From the NCBI GenBank assembly GCA_026770575.1, contig MU657187.1, positions 92,219 to 123,717 of the forward strand: a stretch of DNA of 31,499 nt, in the 5' to 3' direction. Shown here piece after piece: positions 8,455 through 18,444 of the stretch (position 1 is the first letter of the stretch; each line of letters starts with the position of its first letter). The stretch is from Pelagophyceae sp. CCMP2097. Its lineage: Eukaryota > Sar > Pelagophyceae. Position numbers and translations under genes: made by a program. The notes under the pieces are model-generated. The model did no database searches. It had not been told where the DNA came from and saw nothing but the letters and a program-made list of their open reading frames with translations.

Positions 8455-10381
8455 ATGCAGTCCATGATCCTCGCCCTCGCGCTGGTGGCGCCGTGCGCGG
8501 TGCGTAGGCCTGTTGTGGCGAAGCGGGCGGCGCCGCGGCTGACGGTACCGGTAGGCGCTCGCGCCGCTGCGGGCGCGCAAGTCCGTCCGCACGACGGTCA
8601 CCGCCAAGCTCGGCGACGCTTCCGAGCCGGTGGTGCTTATCGGCGTGGCGGCCGACTCGGGCTGCGGCAAGTCCACGTTCATGCGCCGCCTCACGGGCAT
8701 CTTCGGCGGCAGCAACGTTGGGTGAATTCCAGTGCCACTTCAAGCCACGTGAAGAATCTTGTGCCCGCAGAGAGTGGGACGGGCCAGACCGCGCTTCGAA
8801 CCGGCAAACCCGCGGAGCCCCCAGTCGGGAAGACGCCCCCGGCGGCGCCCCCGGCCGCGGACGAGCGGTGGCCGCGGTGTCGAGATTCGGTGGACGGCGG
8901 CACCGCAAAGGGCCCTCTCGGCACCGCGGCGGCTCCGAGAGCCCGCCGGTTGCAGGAGCGGGAGGACGGGCGTGGGGACGGCCCGCCGTCTTGAAACCTC
9001 TCCGGCGGATGCCTCTCGGATGGACCAGCCTCTCGATGGAATGTCCGTGTGCCTTGGATAAAATCCTCCGCCGTCACAGAACCCTTGTAGCCCGCTCGGC
9101 GGCGGCTTCGACAACGGCAGCTGGGAGACGAACACCCTCGTCTCGGACACCACCACCGTCATCTGCCTGGACGACTACCACTTGAACGACCGCAACGGCC
9201 GCAAGGTTCGTTAACCCGACGGAGCGCGGGGCGTCGTAAGGGTTTCGGGGGCCTTGGGAGGGTCTCGAAGCAGGAAGAACCCCCAACAACCCTCATCCAC
9301 AACTCGACACGCCGCTCTAGGTGACGAAGCGCACGGCGCTGGACCTTGCCGAGAACAACTTTGATTTGATGTACGAGCAGCTTTCCGAACTTAAGAAGGG
9401 GAACTCGATCAGCAAGCCTATCTACAACCACGTCAACGGTACTCTGGACACCCCCGAGACCATCGTCCCCACCCCGATCGTCATCATCGAGGGCCTCCAC
9501 CCCATGGCCGACGCGCGCGTGCGCGGCCTCCTCGACTTTTCCTTGTACTTGGACATCACCGACGGTACGTGTCCCTTGTGTGTTGAATACTTTTGGGTGA
9601 AATACCCAAATACTCTTTCGTGCCCTTGAAATACCCAAACTTCAGACGTCAAGTTCGCCTGGAAGATCCAGCGCGACATGGTGGAACGCGGCCACTCGCT
9701 CGAGTCGATCCAGCAGTCCATCGAGGCCCGCAAGCCCGACTTTGACGCGTTCGTGGCGCCGCAGCGCGCGTTCGCCGACATCACCATCCAGGTAAATCCT
9801 GCTGATCGACATTTTGACATTTTCGGTTTTTGGATCATTTTCTGAAACCCCCGCTCCTCAGGTGCTGCCGACGCAGCTGGTCGAGGACACGGAGGGCAAG
9901 ATTTTGCGCGTGAAGTTCATCCAGCGCACGGGCAAGGAGCACTTCGATCCCGTGTACCTCTTCGACGAGGGCTCCACCATCGAGTGGACGCCGTGCGGCA
10001 AGAAGCTCACCTGCTCCTTCCCGGGCATCAAGTTCGCCTACGGCCCGGACACGTTCATGGACAACGACGTCATGGTCGTGGAGATGGACGGTCCGTTGAT
10101 TTATCCGTTGAACTATTTCGATCCGTTGAACACCCGCGCCTTGACTAGGCAAGTTCGACAACCTGCAGGAGCTGATCTACGTCGAGTCGCACCTGTCCAA
10201 CACGGCGACCAAGTTCTACGGCGAGCTGACGCAGCAGATGATCAAGATGGGCGACTCGCCCGGCTCGGACAACGGCACCGGCTTCTTCCAGACGCTGGCC
10301 TCGCTCAAGCTCCGCGAGTTCTACGAGAAGTTCTCGGGCGTGACGATTGCCGCCCAGGAGCCCGCCAACGCGTCCGCCTAA
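8455..10381 (+). CDS. PRK: Phosphoribulokinase, plastid-targeted, seven exons
   Basis: Exons 8455-8499, 8555-8721, 9091-9205, 9321-9564, 9646-9791, 9862-10090 and 10149-10381 join to 392 residues. PRK phosphorylates ribulose 5-phosphate to ribulose 1,5-bisphosphate in the Calvin cycle, in the plastid stroma. Seen: P-loop GVAADSGCGKST (45-56), GGSNVGPLGGGFDNG, VICLDDYH (94-101), EGLHPMAD and the ERGHS-IQQSI block. Cys52 and Cys96 match the two plant regulatory cysteines but lie 44 residues apart rather than 39. Heterokont PRKs are reported to be poorly thioredoxin-regulated. The leader MQSMILALALVAPCA-ALAPLRARK fits signal peptide plus a relaxed ASAFAP site with Leu for Phe. Its first intron (55 bp, GTGCGT...TAG) splits the leader exactly at the predicted cleavage. 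Introns range from 55 to 369 bp. Confidence 0.96.
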
Positions 10382-10469
10382 GCTTTTGTAAAGCCGAGTG
10401 CGACCCACCGAGACCGTAGTAATACATTTTCCCACCAAGATGCGCCTGGCCTCACGGGGGCGTCGTCAG

Positions 10470-10790
10470 AGCGACCTTGCCACAAGGACCTCGTCGCAGC
10501 AACCTTCCGCAGAGATCCACGGGGATCTTGGTATGGGACCACACACGGAGACCTTGCCACGGAGACCTCGCCGCGTGGACCTCGCGACGGGAACTGTGTC
10601 AGGGACCTTTGTCAAAAGGTCCTGTATCACGCGACCTTGCCACGGGACCTTGTCAAGGGAACATTGTCACAAAGACCTTGCCACGGGACCCTGTCACGGG
10701 GACCTCGTCACGGGGACCTTGTCACGGGGACCTTGTCATAGCGACCTTTCACAGGAATCTTCCACGAGGACCAAGGGGTGTCAGGGCCCG
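10470..10790. repeat. 15-bp minisatellite (GACCTTGTCACGGGG)
   Basis: About twenty diverged copies of a 15-bp unit lie just downstream of PRK. The cleanest are at 10675-10745, where GACCTTGTCACGGGG or GACCTCGTCACGGGG repeats end to end. Because 15 is a multiple of three, the array is open in several frames and creates false long reading frames. Confidence 0.9.
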
Positions 10791-11199
10791 ACCGGCCCAC
10801 CCGGAGCAAAACGCGGAAGGGACCTCTGACAGGCCTTCTCCACAAACAGGCCTTCTCGAGCCGTGGCCCGCCGAGAGGGCAGGCTGCTCAGGCGCCAGCG
10901 GCGTCCACTGTGGCGGCGTCCGAGTTTGTACACGGTCTGTTGCAGTGAGCATCCAAGGACGAAAGCAAAACTCGGTGATCTCAACACGAGTCGTCCACCT
11001 TCAACACGCGCGCGCCGCGGCCGCGGCGGCTCCTGTCATATGCGACGGCGCTGCTTTTGCGCTTTCGGTCTCACGCCCCGCAGCGCACCTTTCGATTGGA
11101 ACAACCTTTCGCCCGTCGGCCCGTCGGCTCATTGGAGCGACTTTTGCAGAGCTTTGAGGGACCCTCGACGAGGTCTCGGGGGCGCCTCGGCGCGGCGCT
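10791..11199. other. No supported gene
   Basis: GC-rich sequence with frames open by composition only. One plus-strand segment (about 11020-11157) reads VICDGAAFALSVSRPA and ends in a stop, but I could not attach it to a gene. Confidence 0.3.
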
Positions 11200-11269
11200 G
11201 GCACGATCCGACCGCTCCAAGCCGGCACGATCCGGCCGCTCTACTGGCATGATCCGGCCGCTCCAAGCC
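11200..11269. repeat. 22-24-bp tandem repeat, three units
   Basis: Units at 11200-11223, 11224-11245 and 11246-11269 share GGCACGATCCGGCCGCTC, with one-base changes and a 2-bp length difference. It lies 300 bp upstream of the first WD40 gene. Confidence 0.9.
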
Positions 11270-11570
11270 ACACAGAAGAGGATGCTGATCGGGCGGACTG
11301 CGCGGCTCCAGACTGCACCCACGCCGACCGGGAAGATGGAGAGGTGCCCTTGGGAGCTTATGATCGTGCGCGGGTCGTCCCGGGAGGAAGAGGCCCAGCC
11401 CTTGAGGCGTCGCAACGTCGATGTCCGCCTCAATTCGGAACAAAAAATAAAATATTCTGAAGTCCGTAGCAATCTCCTCGGCCGACGCGGATTTTGTCTG
11501 ACGCGTCGCATCGGCGCCTTCTTTTTCTGCCGCACGCGCTCGGAGGTCCACGTCGCGCGGCTGGGACACG

Positions 11571-12674
11571 ATGGACGCCGTCGGCACGGCCTCGCGGCCG
11601 CGCCCCGCCGTCGGCGGTGCCGCGCTGGTCCTCGACGTCTTTGAGCTGAGCGACCTCCTCGCGCTCATTATGCGGCTGGCGGCCTCGGCGAACGCGCTCT
11701 GCGTGACGAAACACGTCGCTCGAGCTGCGCGGGGCGTGGCGCCGGCCGTGCGCAGGCACATCTTGGAGGACCGGTGGAAGGGCCGAGTTTTGAAGGGCAC
11801 CGCAATCCTCAAGGGGCACACCGGCGGCGTCAGGAGCTGCGCGTTCTCGCCCGACGGCAAGCGCATCGTGTCGGCGAGCCACGACAAGACGGCGCGGCTC
11901 TGGGACGCCGAGACGGGCGCGCCGCTGAAGACGCTCGAGGGGCACACCGGCGGCGTCAAGTGCTGCGCGTTCTCGCCCGACGGCAATCGCCTCGTGACGA
12001 CGAGCAGCGACAAGACGGCGCGGCTCTTGGACGCCGAGACGGGCGCGCTGCTGACGACGCTCGAGGGGCACACCGGCTATGTCTTTAGCTGCACGTTCTC
12101 GCCTGACAACAAGCGCATCATGACAGCGAGCGCCGACAACACGGCGCGGCTCTGGGACGCCGAGACGTGCGCGCTGCTGACGACGATCGAGGGGCACCAT
12201 AGCTGGGTCTGGTGCTGCGCGTTCTCGCCCGACGGCAAGCGCATCCTGACGGCGAGCGAGGACGAAACGGCGCGGCTCTGGGATGCCAAGACGGGCGCGC
12301 TCCAGACGACGCTCGAGGGGCACGCCGACGGCGTTACGAGCTGCGCGTTCTCGCCCGACGGCAAGCGCATCGTGACGGCGAGCCGCGACAAGACGGTACG
12401 GCTCTGGGACGCCGAGACTGGCGCGCTGCAGGCGACGCTCGAGGGGCACACCAGCGATGTCTTTAGCTGCGCGTTCTCGCCTGACAGCAAGCGCATCGTG
12501 ACAGCGAGCGCCGACAACACGGCGCGGCTCTGGGACGCCGAGACGTGCGCGCTGCAGGCGACGCTCGAGGGGCACACCTGTACCGTTTTATGCTGCGCGT
12601 TCTCGTCCGACGGCACGCGCGTCGTGACGGCGAGCGCCGACGGGACGGCGCGTCTCTGGAATATTGCGCTCTAG
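11571..12674 (+). CDS. WD40-repeat protein 1, seven repeats, single exon
   Basis: 367 residues without introns. Residues 1-78 are a helical, Ala/Leu/Val-rich head (VFELSDLLALIMRLAASANA) that may be a divergent F-box-like or capping helix. Then come seven near-identical 42-residue WD40 repeats (GHT..V..CAFSPDGKRIVTAS..KTARLWDAETGAL), enough for one closed propeller. WD40 propellers are protein-binding platforms; the partner is unknown. Repeats 3 and 6 are much closer to each other than to the rest, which indicates block duplication or gene conversion inside the gene. It faces its paralogue tail to tail, with 203 bp between the two stops. The strong repetition suggests fast copy-number turnover. 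Confidence 0.9.
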   Translation: MDAVGTASRPRPAVGGAALVLDVFELSDLLALIMRLAASANALCVTKHVARAARGVAPAVRRHILEDRWKGRVLKGTAILKGHTGGVRSCAFSPDGKRIVSASHDKTARLWDAETGAPLKTLEGHTGGVKCCAFSPDGNRLVTTSSDKTARLLDAETGALLTTLEGHTGYVFSCTFSPDNKRIMTASADNTARLWDAETCALLTTIEGHHSWVWCCAFSPDGKRILTASEDETARLWDAKTGALQTTLEGHADGVTSCAFSPDGKRIVTASRDKTVRLWDAETGALQATLEGHTSDVFSCAFSPDSKRIVTASADNTARLWDAETCALQATLEGHTCTVLCCAFSSDGTRVVTASADGTARLWNIAL

Positions 12675-12877
12675 TGTATTCCGTCGCCGCTCATAAAAGC
12701 CCATTGGAACGTTGAGCGCGCATCAGGGCCCATAAGGGCCCGTGCACGCGAATATCTCATAAATGTCGGTCTTACATAAAGAGGAGACGCTCCAACGAAG
12801 CATAAGCGTTCGTGTGACTGCCGCCCGAAGGCCGCGGCGCCGGCTCCAGGGCGTGAGCTCGAGAGACAAGGTGTCGG
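12675..12877. other. Convergent intergenic spacer between the WD40 paralogues
   Basis: Only 203 bp lie between the two stop codons, so the two 3' UTRs probably overlap. It contains the inverted repeat GGGCCCATAAGGGCCC (about 12727) and two CATAAA-type words at about 12757 and 12773, possible polyadenylation signals. Confidence 0.45.
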
Positions 12878-14044
12878 TCATGTCGTACGTGCTCGTAAAC
12901 TTGATCGTGATCTCTGACGGTGCTCCAGAGCGAAACCAGAGGCCCGGCCGAGGGGAGTCGACCACGGGGCGTTGTGGGAGACCAGAGACCCGTCGACGTG
13001 CCGGGTAAAGTCCCTAAGCACTGACGGCGCGAGGGCTTTAGCCGCACAGTGTCCGTCGACGGCGTCTTCGACCGTTGGCCTCTCCGACGACCCCGCCGCG
13101 CAGCTCGAGACCCGCCGCCAGGTCCACGCCCTTGTATGCAACTGAGGCCCTGAAATCAACGCCCTCAGAAGCGCCATCCTGGCCTCCGACTCGCACGACC
13201 TCCCGATGCATGACAGAACGACGGCCCAAAGCCGCGCCGTCTCGTCGTGGCTCGCCGTCAGGACGCGCATACCGTCGGGCGAAAACGCGCAGCTCGTGAC
13301 GATGTCAGTGTGGCCCTCGAGCGTCGTCTGCAGCGCGCCCGTCTTGGCGCTCCAGACCCGCACTGTCTTGTCGCTGCTGGCCGTCACGATGCGCTCGCCG
13401 TCGGGCGAGATCGCGCAGCTGTAGATGGGGCCGGTGTGCCCCTCGAGCGTCGTCAGCAGCGCGCCCGTCTCGGCATCCCAGAGCAGCGCCGTCTCGTCGT
13501 TGCTGGTCGTCATGATGCGCTTGCCGTCGGGCGAGAACGAGCAGCACAAGGCGCCGTCGGCGTGCACCTCGAGCTTCGTCAGCAGCGCGCCCATCTCGGC
13601 GTCCCAGAGCCGCGCCGTGCCGTCGTCGCTCGCCGTCACGATGCGCTTGCCGTCGGGCGAGAACGCGCAGCTGTTGACAAAGTCGGTGTGCCCCTCGAGC
13701 GTCGTCAGCAGCGCGCCCGTCTCGGCGCCCCAGATCCACGCCTTGTAGCCGCTCGCCGTCGCGACGCGTCTGCTGTCGGGCGAGAACACGCAGCATTCGA
13801 CGCAGCCGGTGTGTCCCTTGAAAATGGCCGTGTTCTTGAGGATGCGGTCCTGCCAGATGATTCTGCGCACGGCCGGCGCCACGGCCCGCGCGCCTCGAGC
13901 GACTCGCTTCGTCAATAAGAGCGCGTTGGGTGACGCCGCCAGGCGCAGGATGAGTGCGAGCACGTCGCGCAGTTGGAACACCGCGACCACGACCGGCGCG
14001 GCATTTGCGGCTGGAAGCGCCTCGGCGGCCCGCGAGGCGTCCAT
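12878..14044 (-). CDS. WD40-repeat protein 2, five repeats plus unrelated tail
   Basis: 388 residues. The first 70 match the head of WD40 protein 1 (VFQLRDVLALILRLAASPNA, then RVARGARAVAPAVRR), so the two are paralogues. Only five 42-residue WD40 repeats follow; the first and third have lost key residues (GYKAWIWG; VHADGALCC). The last repeat ends ARLWAVVL and is followed by about 110 residues of non-WD40 sequence with no family I recognise. Five blades do not close a normal propeller. Either the protein pairs with another, the tail supplies strands, or deletion or frame drift has damaged the 3' end. The tail has a biased Arg/Ser composition and may be read-through of former non-coding DNA. 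Confidence 0.82.
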   Translation of the reverse strand: MDASRAAEALPAANAAPVVVAVFQLRDVLALILRLAASPNALLLTKRVARGARAVAPAVRRIIWQDRILKNTAIFKGHTGCVECCVFSPDSRRVATASGYKAWIWGAETGALLTTLEGHTDFVNSCAFSPDGKRIVTASDDGTARLWDAEMGALLTKLEVHADGALCCSFSPDGKRIMTTSNDETALLWDAETGALLTTLEGHTGPIYSCAISPDGERIVTASSDKTVRVWSAKTGALQTTLEGHTDIVTSCAFSPDGMRVLTASHDETARLWAVVLSCIGRSCESEARMALLRALISGPQLHTRAWTWRRVSSCAAGSSERPTVEDAVDGHCAAKALAPSVLRDFTRHVDGSLVSHNAPWSTPLGRASGFALEHRQRSRSSLRARTT

Positions 14045-15239
14045 GCGCGCCGCCTGGGCAGCCGAGGGCGGGAGCGAGGGGACTCAGAAGCGAGGCGGCC
14101 TCTGAAGCGATTGGACGAGCCGACCGGGGTCCTCGAAAGCCTCCGTCGAGCAGCGGCCCTCTCGCCCCGAGGCGCGCCGCCGGTCCGTCGACGGCGCACG
14201 CCGCCGGTCCACCGGAGGACGACGCGTCGACGAGCGGTGCCTGCCCAGCAGGAGCAGGCTTGAGTGGCAGTCAAGCCCCAACGACAGGCGTGGGTTGGTT
14301 TCCCGGTAAATATCGGCAACTAGTATTCGACGATAATCTGGTAAATATCGACGAAATATCGATGGTATTTTGTCGAAATGGGGTATTTTACTTCTAACGG
14401 ACACACAACGGAACTTGACAGCGCATATTTTGTTAAAATTTAGTAAAATTACGGGTTTCCTCGGGTTTCAGGACGCTCACAACGGGAATTCCTAGCTCCA
14501 TGAGGTCCCCTCGACCTCCAACCCTGGCAAATATCGACGAAGTATCGACGATACCGTTTCGCTCAGTATCCCTGGCAAATATCGAATCGGTAGGATGGTC
14601 GCCTGTCGTTGGGGCTTGGTGGCAGTGCTTCTTGGAAAGGCCGTCCCTCTCTCTCGCTCTGAGTGGAATTGAGGACCAGACCCAAGAAAGAGGTCCCTGA
14701 AGGCAGGCTGGCCCGGAGGCACGTCCGAAAATCTCCTATTCGACACGGCCCTATTCGACGCACCATGCCTCGTCGACGGTCCACGGCCCCTCTGCTTTTT
14801 TTTTGCGGTCCTCTGGGGTTCCGAGGATCAGCCCGGCCTCAATCCGCTCCGGGCATACCCAGTCGCTTTAGGCTCGCGGGAGCGGCAGCGGCGGCCCACA
14901 GTCGAGTGCGGCGTGCGTTACGAGGACAAATGGTTCGGGACAACAACAAGAAGAGGCGGCGGCAGCCGAGCCGCGCGCCGCGGGTGTGCACGGAAACGTC
15001 GGCGGACGCGAAATCGGTGCGGCGGAGAAGCCGTTTGGCTGACGAGGTGGCGGACGCGGAAGCGCCAGCGAGTCGCCGACCTCGGAAACCGTCTAGACGT
15101 GGAGCGTCCGGCTTCGGCGCGCGCGGTGCCGTCTCGGCGCCGCGAGTCGCTCGAGTCGCACGCTCGGCAGGCTCGAGGCCGCGGAGAGAGCATGCCTTCG
15201 TCCTTGTCCGCAGCGGTGCCCCGCCTCGTGCCCCGGGCC
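14045..15239. other. Intergenic region with AT-rich repeats; no gene supported
   Basis: Between the WD40-2 start and the 3' end of the coiled-coil gene I find no convincing coding sequence. Open frames on both strands at 14660-15300 have Arg/Ala/Pro-rich shadow composition. About 14300-14590 is notably AT-richer and carries the repeats listed separately. A T9 run lies at about 14796. Confidence 0.4.
14305..14586. repeat. Dispersed direct repeats, CTGGYAAATATCGACGAA family
   Basis: Two long copies, 14338-14365 and 14524-14550, agree over about 27 bp (CTGGTAAATATCGACGAA versus CTGGCAAATATCGACGAA, then a second ATATCGA-type word). Shorter copies of GGYAAATATCG are at 14305 and 14572. Spacing is irregular, unlike a tandem array. 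The block is AT-richer than its surroundings. Confidence 0.8.
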
Positions 15240-18200
15240 CTATGCCCGGGAGTCGCCGCGCGCCGAGAAGTCTGCAATTTTCTTTTGCAGTTGCGCATCA
15301 AATTGCTGCTTCAGCAGCGTTGTAGACTGTTCAAAACCGTTGTCCATCTCCAAAATCTCAGTCTTGAGCGCCGCCGTCTCCGCTTGCCTCGCTTCGACCT
15401 CCAACGCGGACGCCTCGGCGTCTAAAACTGCCGCTTCGGCAGCGTCGTGCGCCTTTTGAGCCGCGTCTTTTAAAGCCGACACCTCCGCTTCCAAAACCAC
15501 ACGCTCGGCCTCTGCTTTCTTGGCCGCGACTTCCAAGGTGTTGATCTTCGACTCTAAAGTTTTTGACATGGCGGCCAACTGCACCGCCGCAGCCTCCAGC
15601 GCCTCCTTCTCGAGCGAAACGTCGTCCGCCGCCGTCTTCGCCGCGACGGTCGTCGCTTCAAACAGAGACTGCTGCGCCACGGAGACGGATGCTGAAGCTT
15701 CCAGAGCCTGTTCTAACGCCGCAGATGCCGCCGCCGCCGTCTCACCGACGGCCGCCAACTCGAGCGACGCCTTGTGCTCCAGGTCCGCGATCTGCTTCTT
15801 AAAGTCTTCCCGCAGAGCCGCCACGTCCACGGACTCGCCGGCGGAAATTAAAGCCTGGAGGCGCTTCCTCTCCTTGAAGGCCGCCTCGTTCACGGCCTTG
15901 GTCTCAATCGCCAAATCGGCCTTTAAAATTTCAGCAGACTTGAGCTTCTTTTTCGCCTGAACCAGCTCCGCCGCGTCGACGGCCGCCGACGCCGCCAGGG
16001 CCGAATTCTCGACTCGGAATTTGGCGAGGGCCGTGGCTTCGTTCTTTGCGGCGCGAGTACGGATCTCTTCAATGGCCAGCGTCTTCTCCGCGCGGACCAT
16101 CTGCAAAGCGGAGAGCAGCTCGCGGTCCTTGCGCAATGACATGACGCGCGTCGCGGTGTCGACGGCCACGTTGACCTAAATTCGATCGTCATCTCTCGTC
16201 ATCTATCTTCAAGATGCCTTCAAGATGCCTCCATGCCAAGCCGCGCCGGGCAGCAAAGGGGAGGCTCCCCCGTCTATTGAGGGTGCCCCCGTTGCAGGCT
16301 GCATCACGGCAGCAAAGGGGACGCTCCCCCGTCGTCACAACTCACGTCGGACTCGTACTGCAGCCGCGACGTGAAGCGCTCCTTGTCCGTCCTTTCGCGC
16401 TTCTCCACCCGCGCGAGCGCCGCGGTGGCGTTTGCGGCGGCGTCCGTGGCCTGCGCTAAAGCAACAGCGGCGTTCTCCGTGGCCTGCGAGAGCGCCAGAG
16501 CGGCGTCCTCGCGCGCCTGGGCGAGCGCGAAAGCGGAAGCGTTGTTGGCCTGCGCGAGTGCGAAAGCGGAAGCGTTGTTGGCCTGCGCGAGCTCGACGGC
16601 GGCGTCCTCTTTCGCCTTGGTAAAGTAAAAGGCCGCCTCGTTCTTAAACTGCGCGGCCTCGTTCTTAAACTGCGCCAGCTTCGAGACGACGGCTTCGAGC
16701 TGCTCCGCGGTTTGCTTCTTGAGGGCTGCCATTGCGGCGGCGCTTTCGAGCTTTGATCCTTCTTCGAGGGCCAATTGGGCATCCGAGCTGGCTTGAAAAT
16801 TCGCCAGCCCATCGTCGTACGTCGAAATTGAAGCCGTCTGCGCCTCGGAAAATTTCGCAGACTCCTGCTCCGCGGCGGTGAAACGTTCCGCAAAGGCCAG
16901 TTCCTTGTCCGCCAGCACTTTCTCAAACTGAACAACCGAACTCTCCCACAACCTTTCACGAGCTCGAGACGCAACTCGATTCGACCGAGCCAGGCGCAGA
17001 AGAGAGGAGAAGCCGCGTTTCTGCTGAGCCGTCAGAGCCGCTGCGCTCACGAGAGCGTCCGCCGCCGACGCCGACGCCGCCCTTGCAGACGCGCGCCTCA
17101 GAGCCGCGCTTTGCGCCTCGTCGGCCGCGGCAGCGGCTGCAGCGGCGTCGGCTTTCAAAGTCGAAATTTCAATATTGTGTTTGGCGGTCATCTCTAAGAG
17201 CGTCACTTTATCAGTCCCGCTTGCCGAATCGAGGGCCGCTTGAAGCTGCGACTGCGCTTCGGCGAGAGCTCTCTTCTGGGAAGCTTCTCTTTGCGCAAAT
17301 GCCGCCGACTTGTCCCTCGCCGTTGCCGCGTCCTCTTTGGCCACTTGCAGCGCCACCTGCAAGTCCAACAGCGCAATCTGCTCGCCAGTCTCCAGAGCTC
17401 TCGCTTTAAACTCGAGAGTGGTGGCCCGTTGCTGCTCTTCGGCTAAAGCGCCTTTCGCCGCCAAAACGTCGGCCACGGCCGCGTCTCTGGCGGCCACCAG
17501 GTCGGCCAAGGCGGCTGAATTCGCGGAAAGCATCGCCGCCGCTTCCGAAGCGCGGCCTTCCGCCGCCGCCACTCGCTGAACGGCTTCTGCCTCGACGGCT
17601 TTGACCTTGGCTAGAGCATCATTTCTGGCCGTTTTCAAAGCCTCAACAGCTTTCGCCTCTGCGGTCCGCGCATCTTCCACCAACGCGGCTTCAGTGGCCA
17701 GCGCGTTTGCCTCGACGGCCTCGATGGCCGCGGCCAAAGCGTTCCTCTCGGCTGCGAACGCGGCGTCCGCGGCGGCCAGCGCGGCGGCCTGGCGCCTCTT
17801 CGCTACCGCCTCCACCGCGAGCTCCTTCTCCAGCAGCGCTCGAGTGCTCGCCCTTACCGCCAAGTCGCGCTCGGAGTCGCGATCCGCCGTGAGAAGTCGG
17901 AGGGCCGCCTCGCGGTCTACAACAGCCTGCGCGCCTACGACAGAGCGTCAACGACCCGCGGTCGAGGCGATGCAGCCAGGCCTCTGGACTGCCGCGGGGT
18001 CGGGGCCCGTCGACGGCCTCGAAACCAAATCGCAAACAGTCTCTCAAGGTGACCGTGGGCCCCAGTCTTTCGAGCCTCTCGCGAGGGTTCAATTAGGCCT
18101 CTGCCACCAAGGGGCGCCGGTGCCTCGCGGAGGTCCGAGGCCTGGGATGCGAGGGCGAGGGAAGTGCGTGCGTCCTCTAAAGCTTGCTTTTGGCGCTTGC

Positions 18201-18444
18201 CGCCCCGAAGCGCCTCCGCCCCCCTTCGGAGCGCCGCCGCCGAGCGCCTCAGAGCGCCCGCGGCCGTCGAGCCGCCGGGCACCCACGCGCCGAGGGCCAC
18301 CTCCGCTTGACTTTGCCGCTTGGCCACGCGCCCCGCACGCGGCATGGGCGCGGCATTCGCGGGCCCGCTGCGCGGCGGCGGCAACGGCGCAAACGCGTTC
18401 GCCGGCGCCGCCAACGCGACCAACGCGAGCCACCACGCCATCAT
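15240..18444 (-). CDS. Ala-rich long coiled-coil protein with plastid leader, three exons
   Basis: Exons 18444-18108, 17934-16346 and 16175-15240 give 953 residues; the introns are 173 bp (GTGGCA...TAG) and 170 bp (GTGAGT...TAG). The N-terminus, MMAWWLALVALAAPANAFAP, is a signal peptide running into ANAFAP, a near-perfect ASAFAP heterokont plastid motif; then a basic stretch follows. Almost all of the rest is helical heptad-type sequence very rich in Ala, Glu, Lys and Gln. Inside it are short tandem repeats: QFKNEAA twice, ALAQANNASAF twice, and a series of ALAQAxxxAA units. A gap with Arg/Leu (LLRLARSNRVASRAR) may be a hinge. No enzymatic motif is seen. I infer a structural or scaffolding protein inside the plastid. 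The exon 1 donor is the weakest join. Confidence 0.8.
16250..16334. repeat. Direct repeat inside the second intron of the coiled-coil gene
   Basis: GGCAGCAAAGGGGA, then G or C, then GCTCCCCCGTC occurs twice about 59 bp apart, near 16250 and 16309, within the 170-bp intron. Confidence 0.8.

Noticed and set aside
10477..11157. Plus-strand frame with CHGDL-type peptide repeats
   Set aside because: Produced by the 15-bp minisatellite, which is open in several frames; no start context or domain.
11430..12575. Minus-strand frame of 381 codons with regular GVPLERRLQRARLGVPEPRR repeats
   Set aside because: It is the antisense of the 126-bp WD40 repeats; the regularity comes from the real gene on the other strand.
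13247..13918. Plus-strand repeated frame opposite WD40 gene 2
   Set aside because: Same cause: antisense of WD40 repeats.
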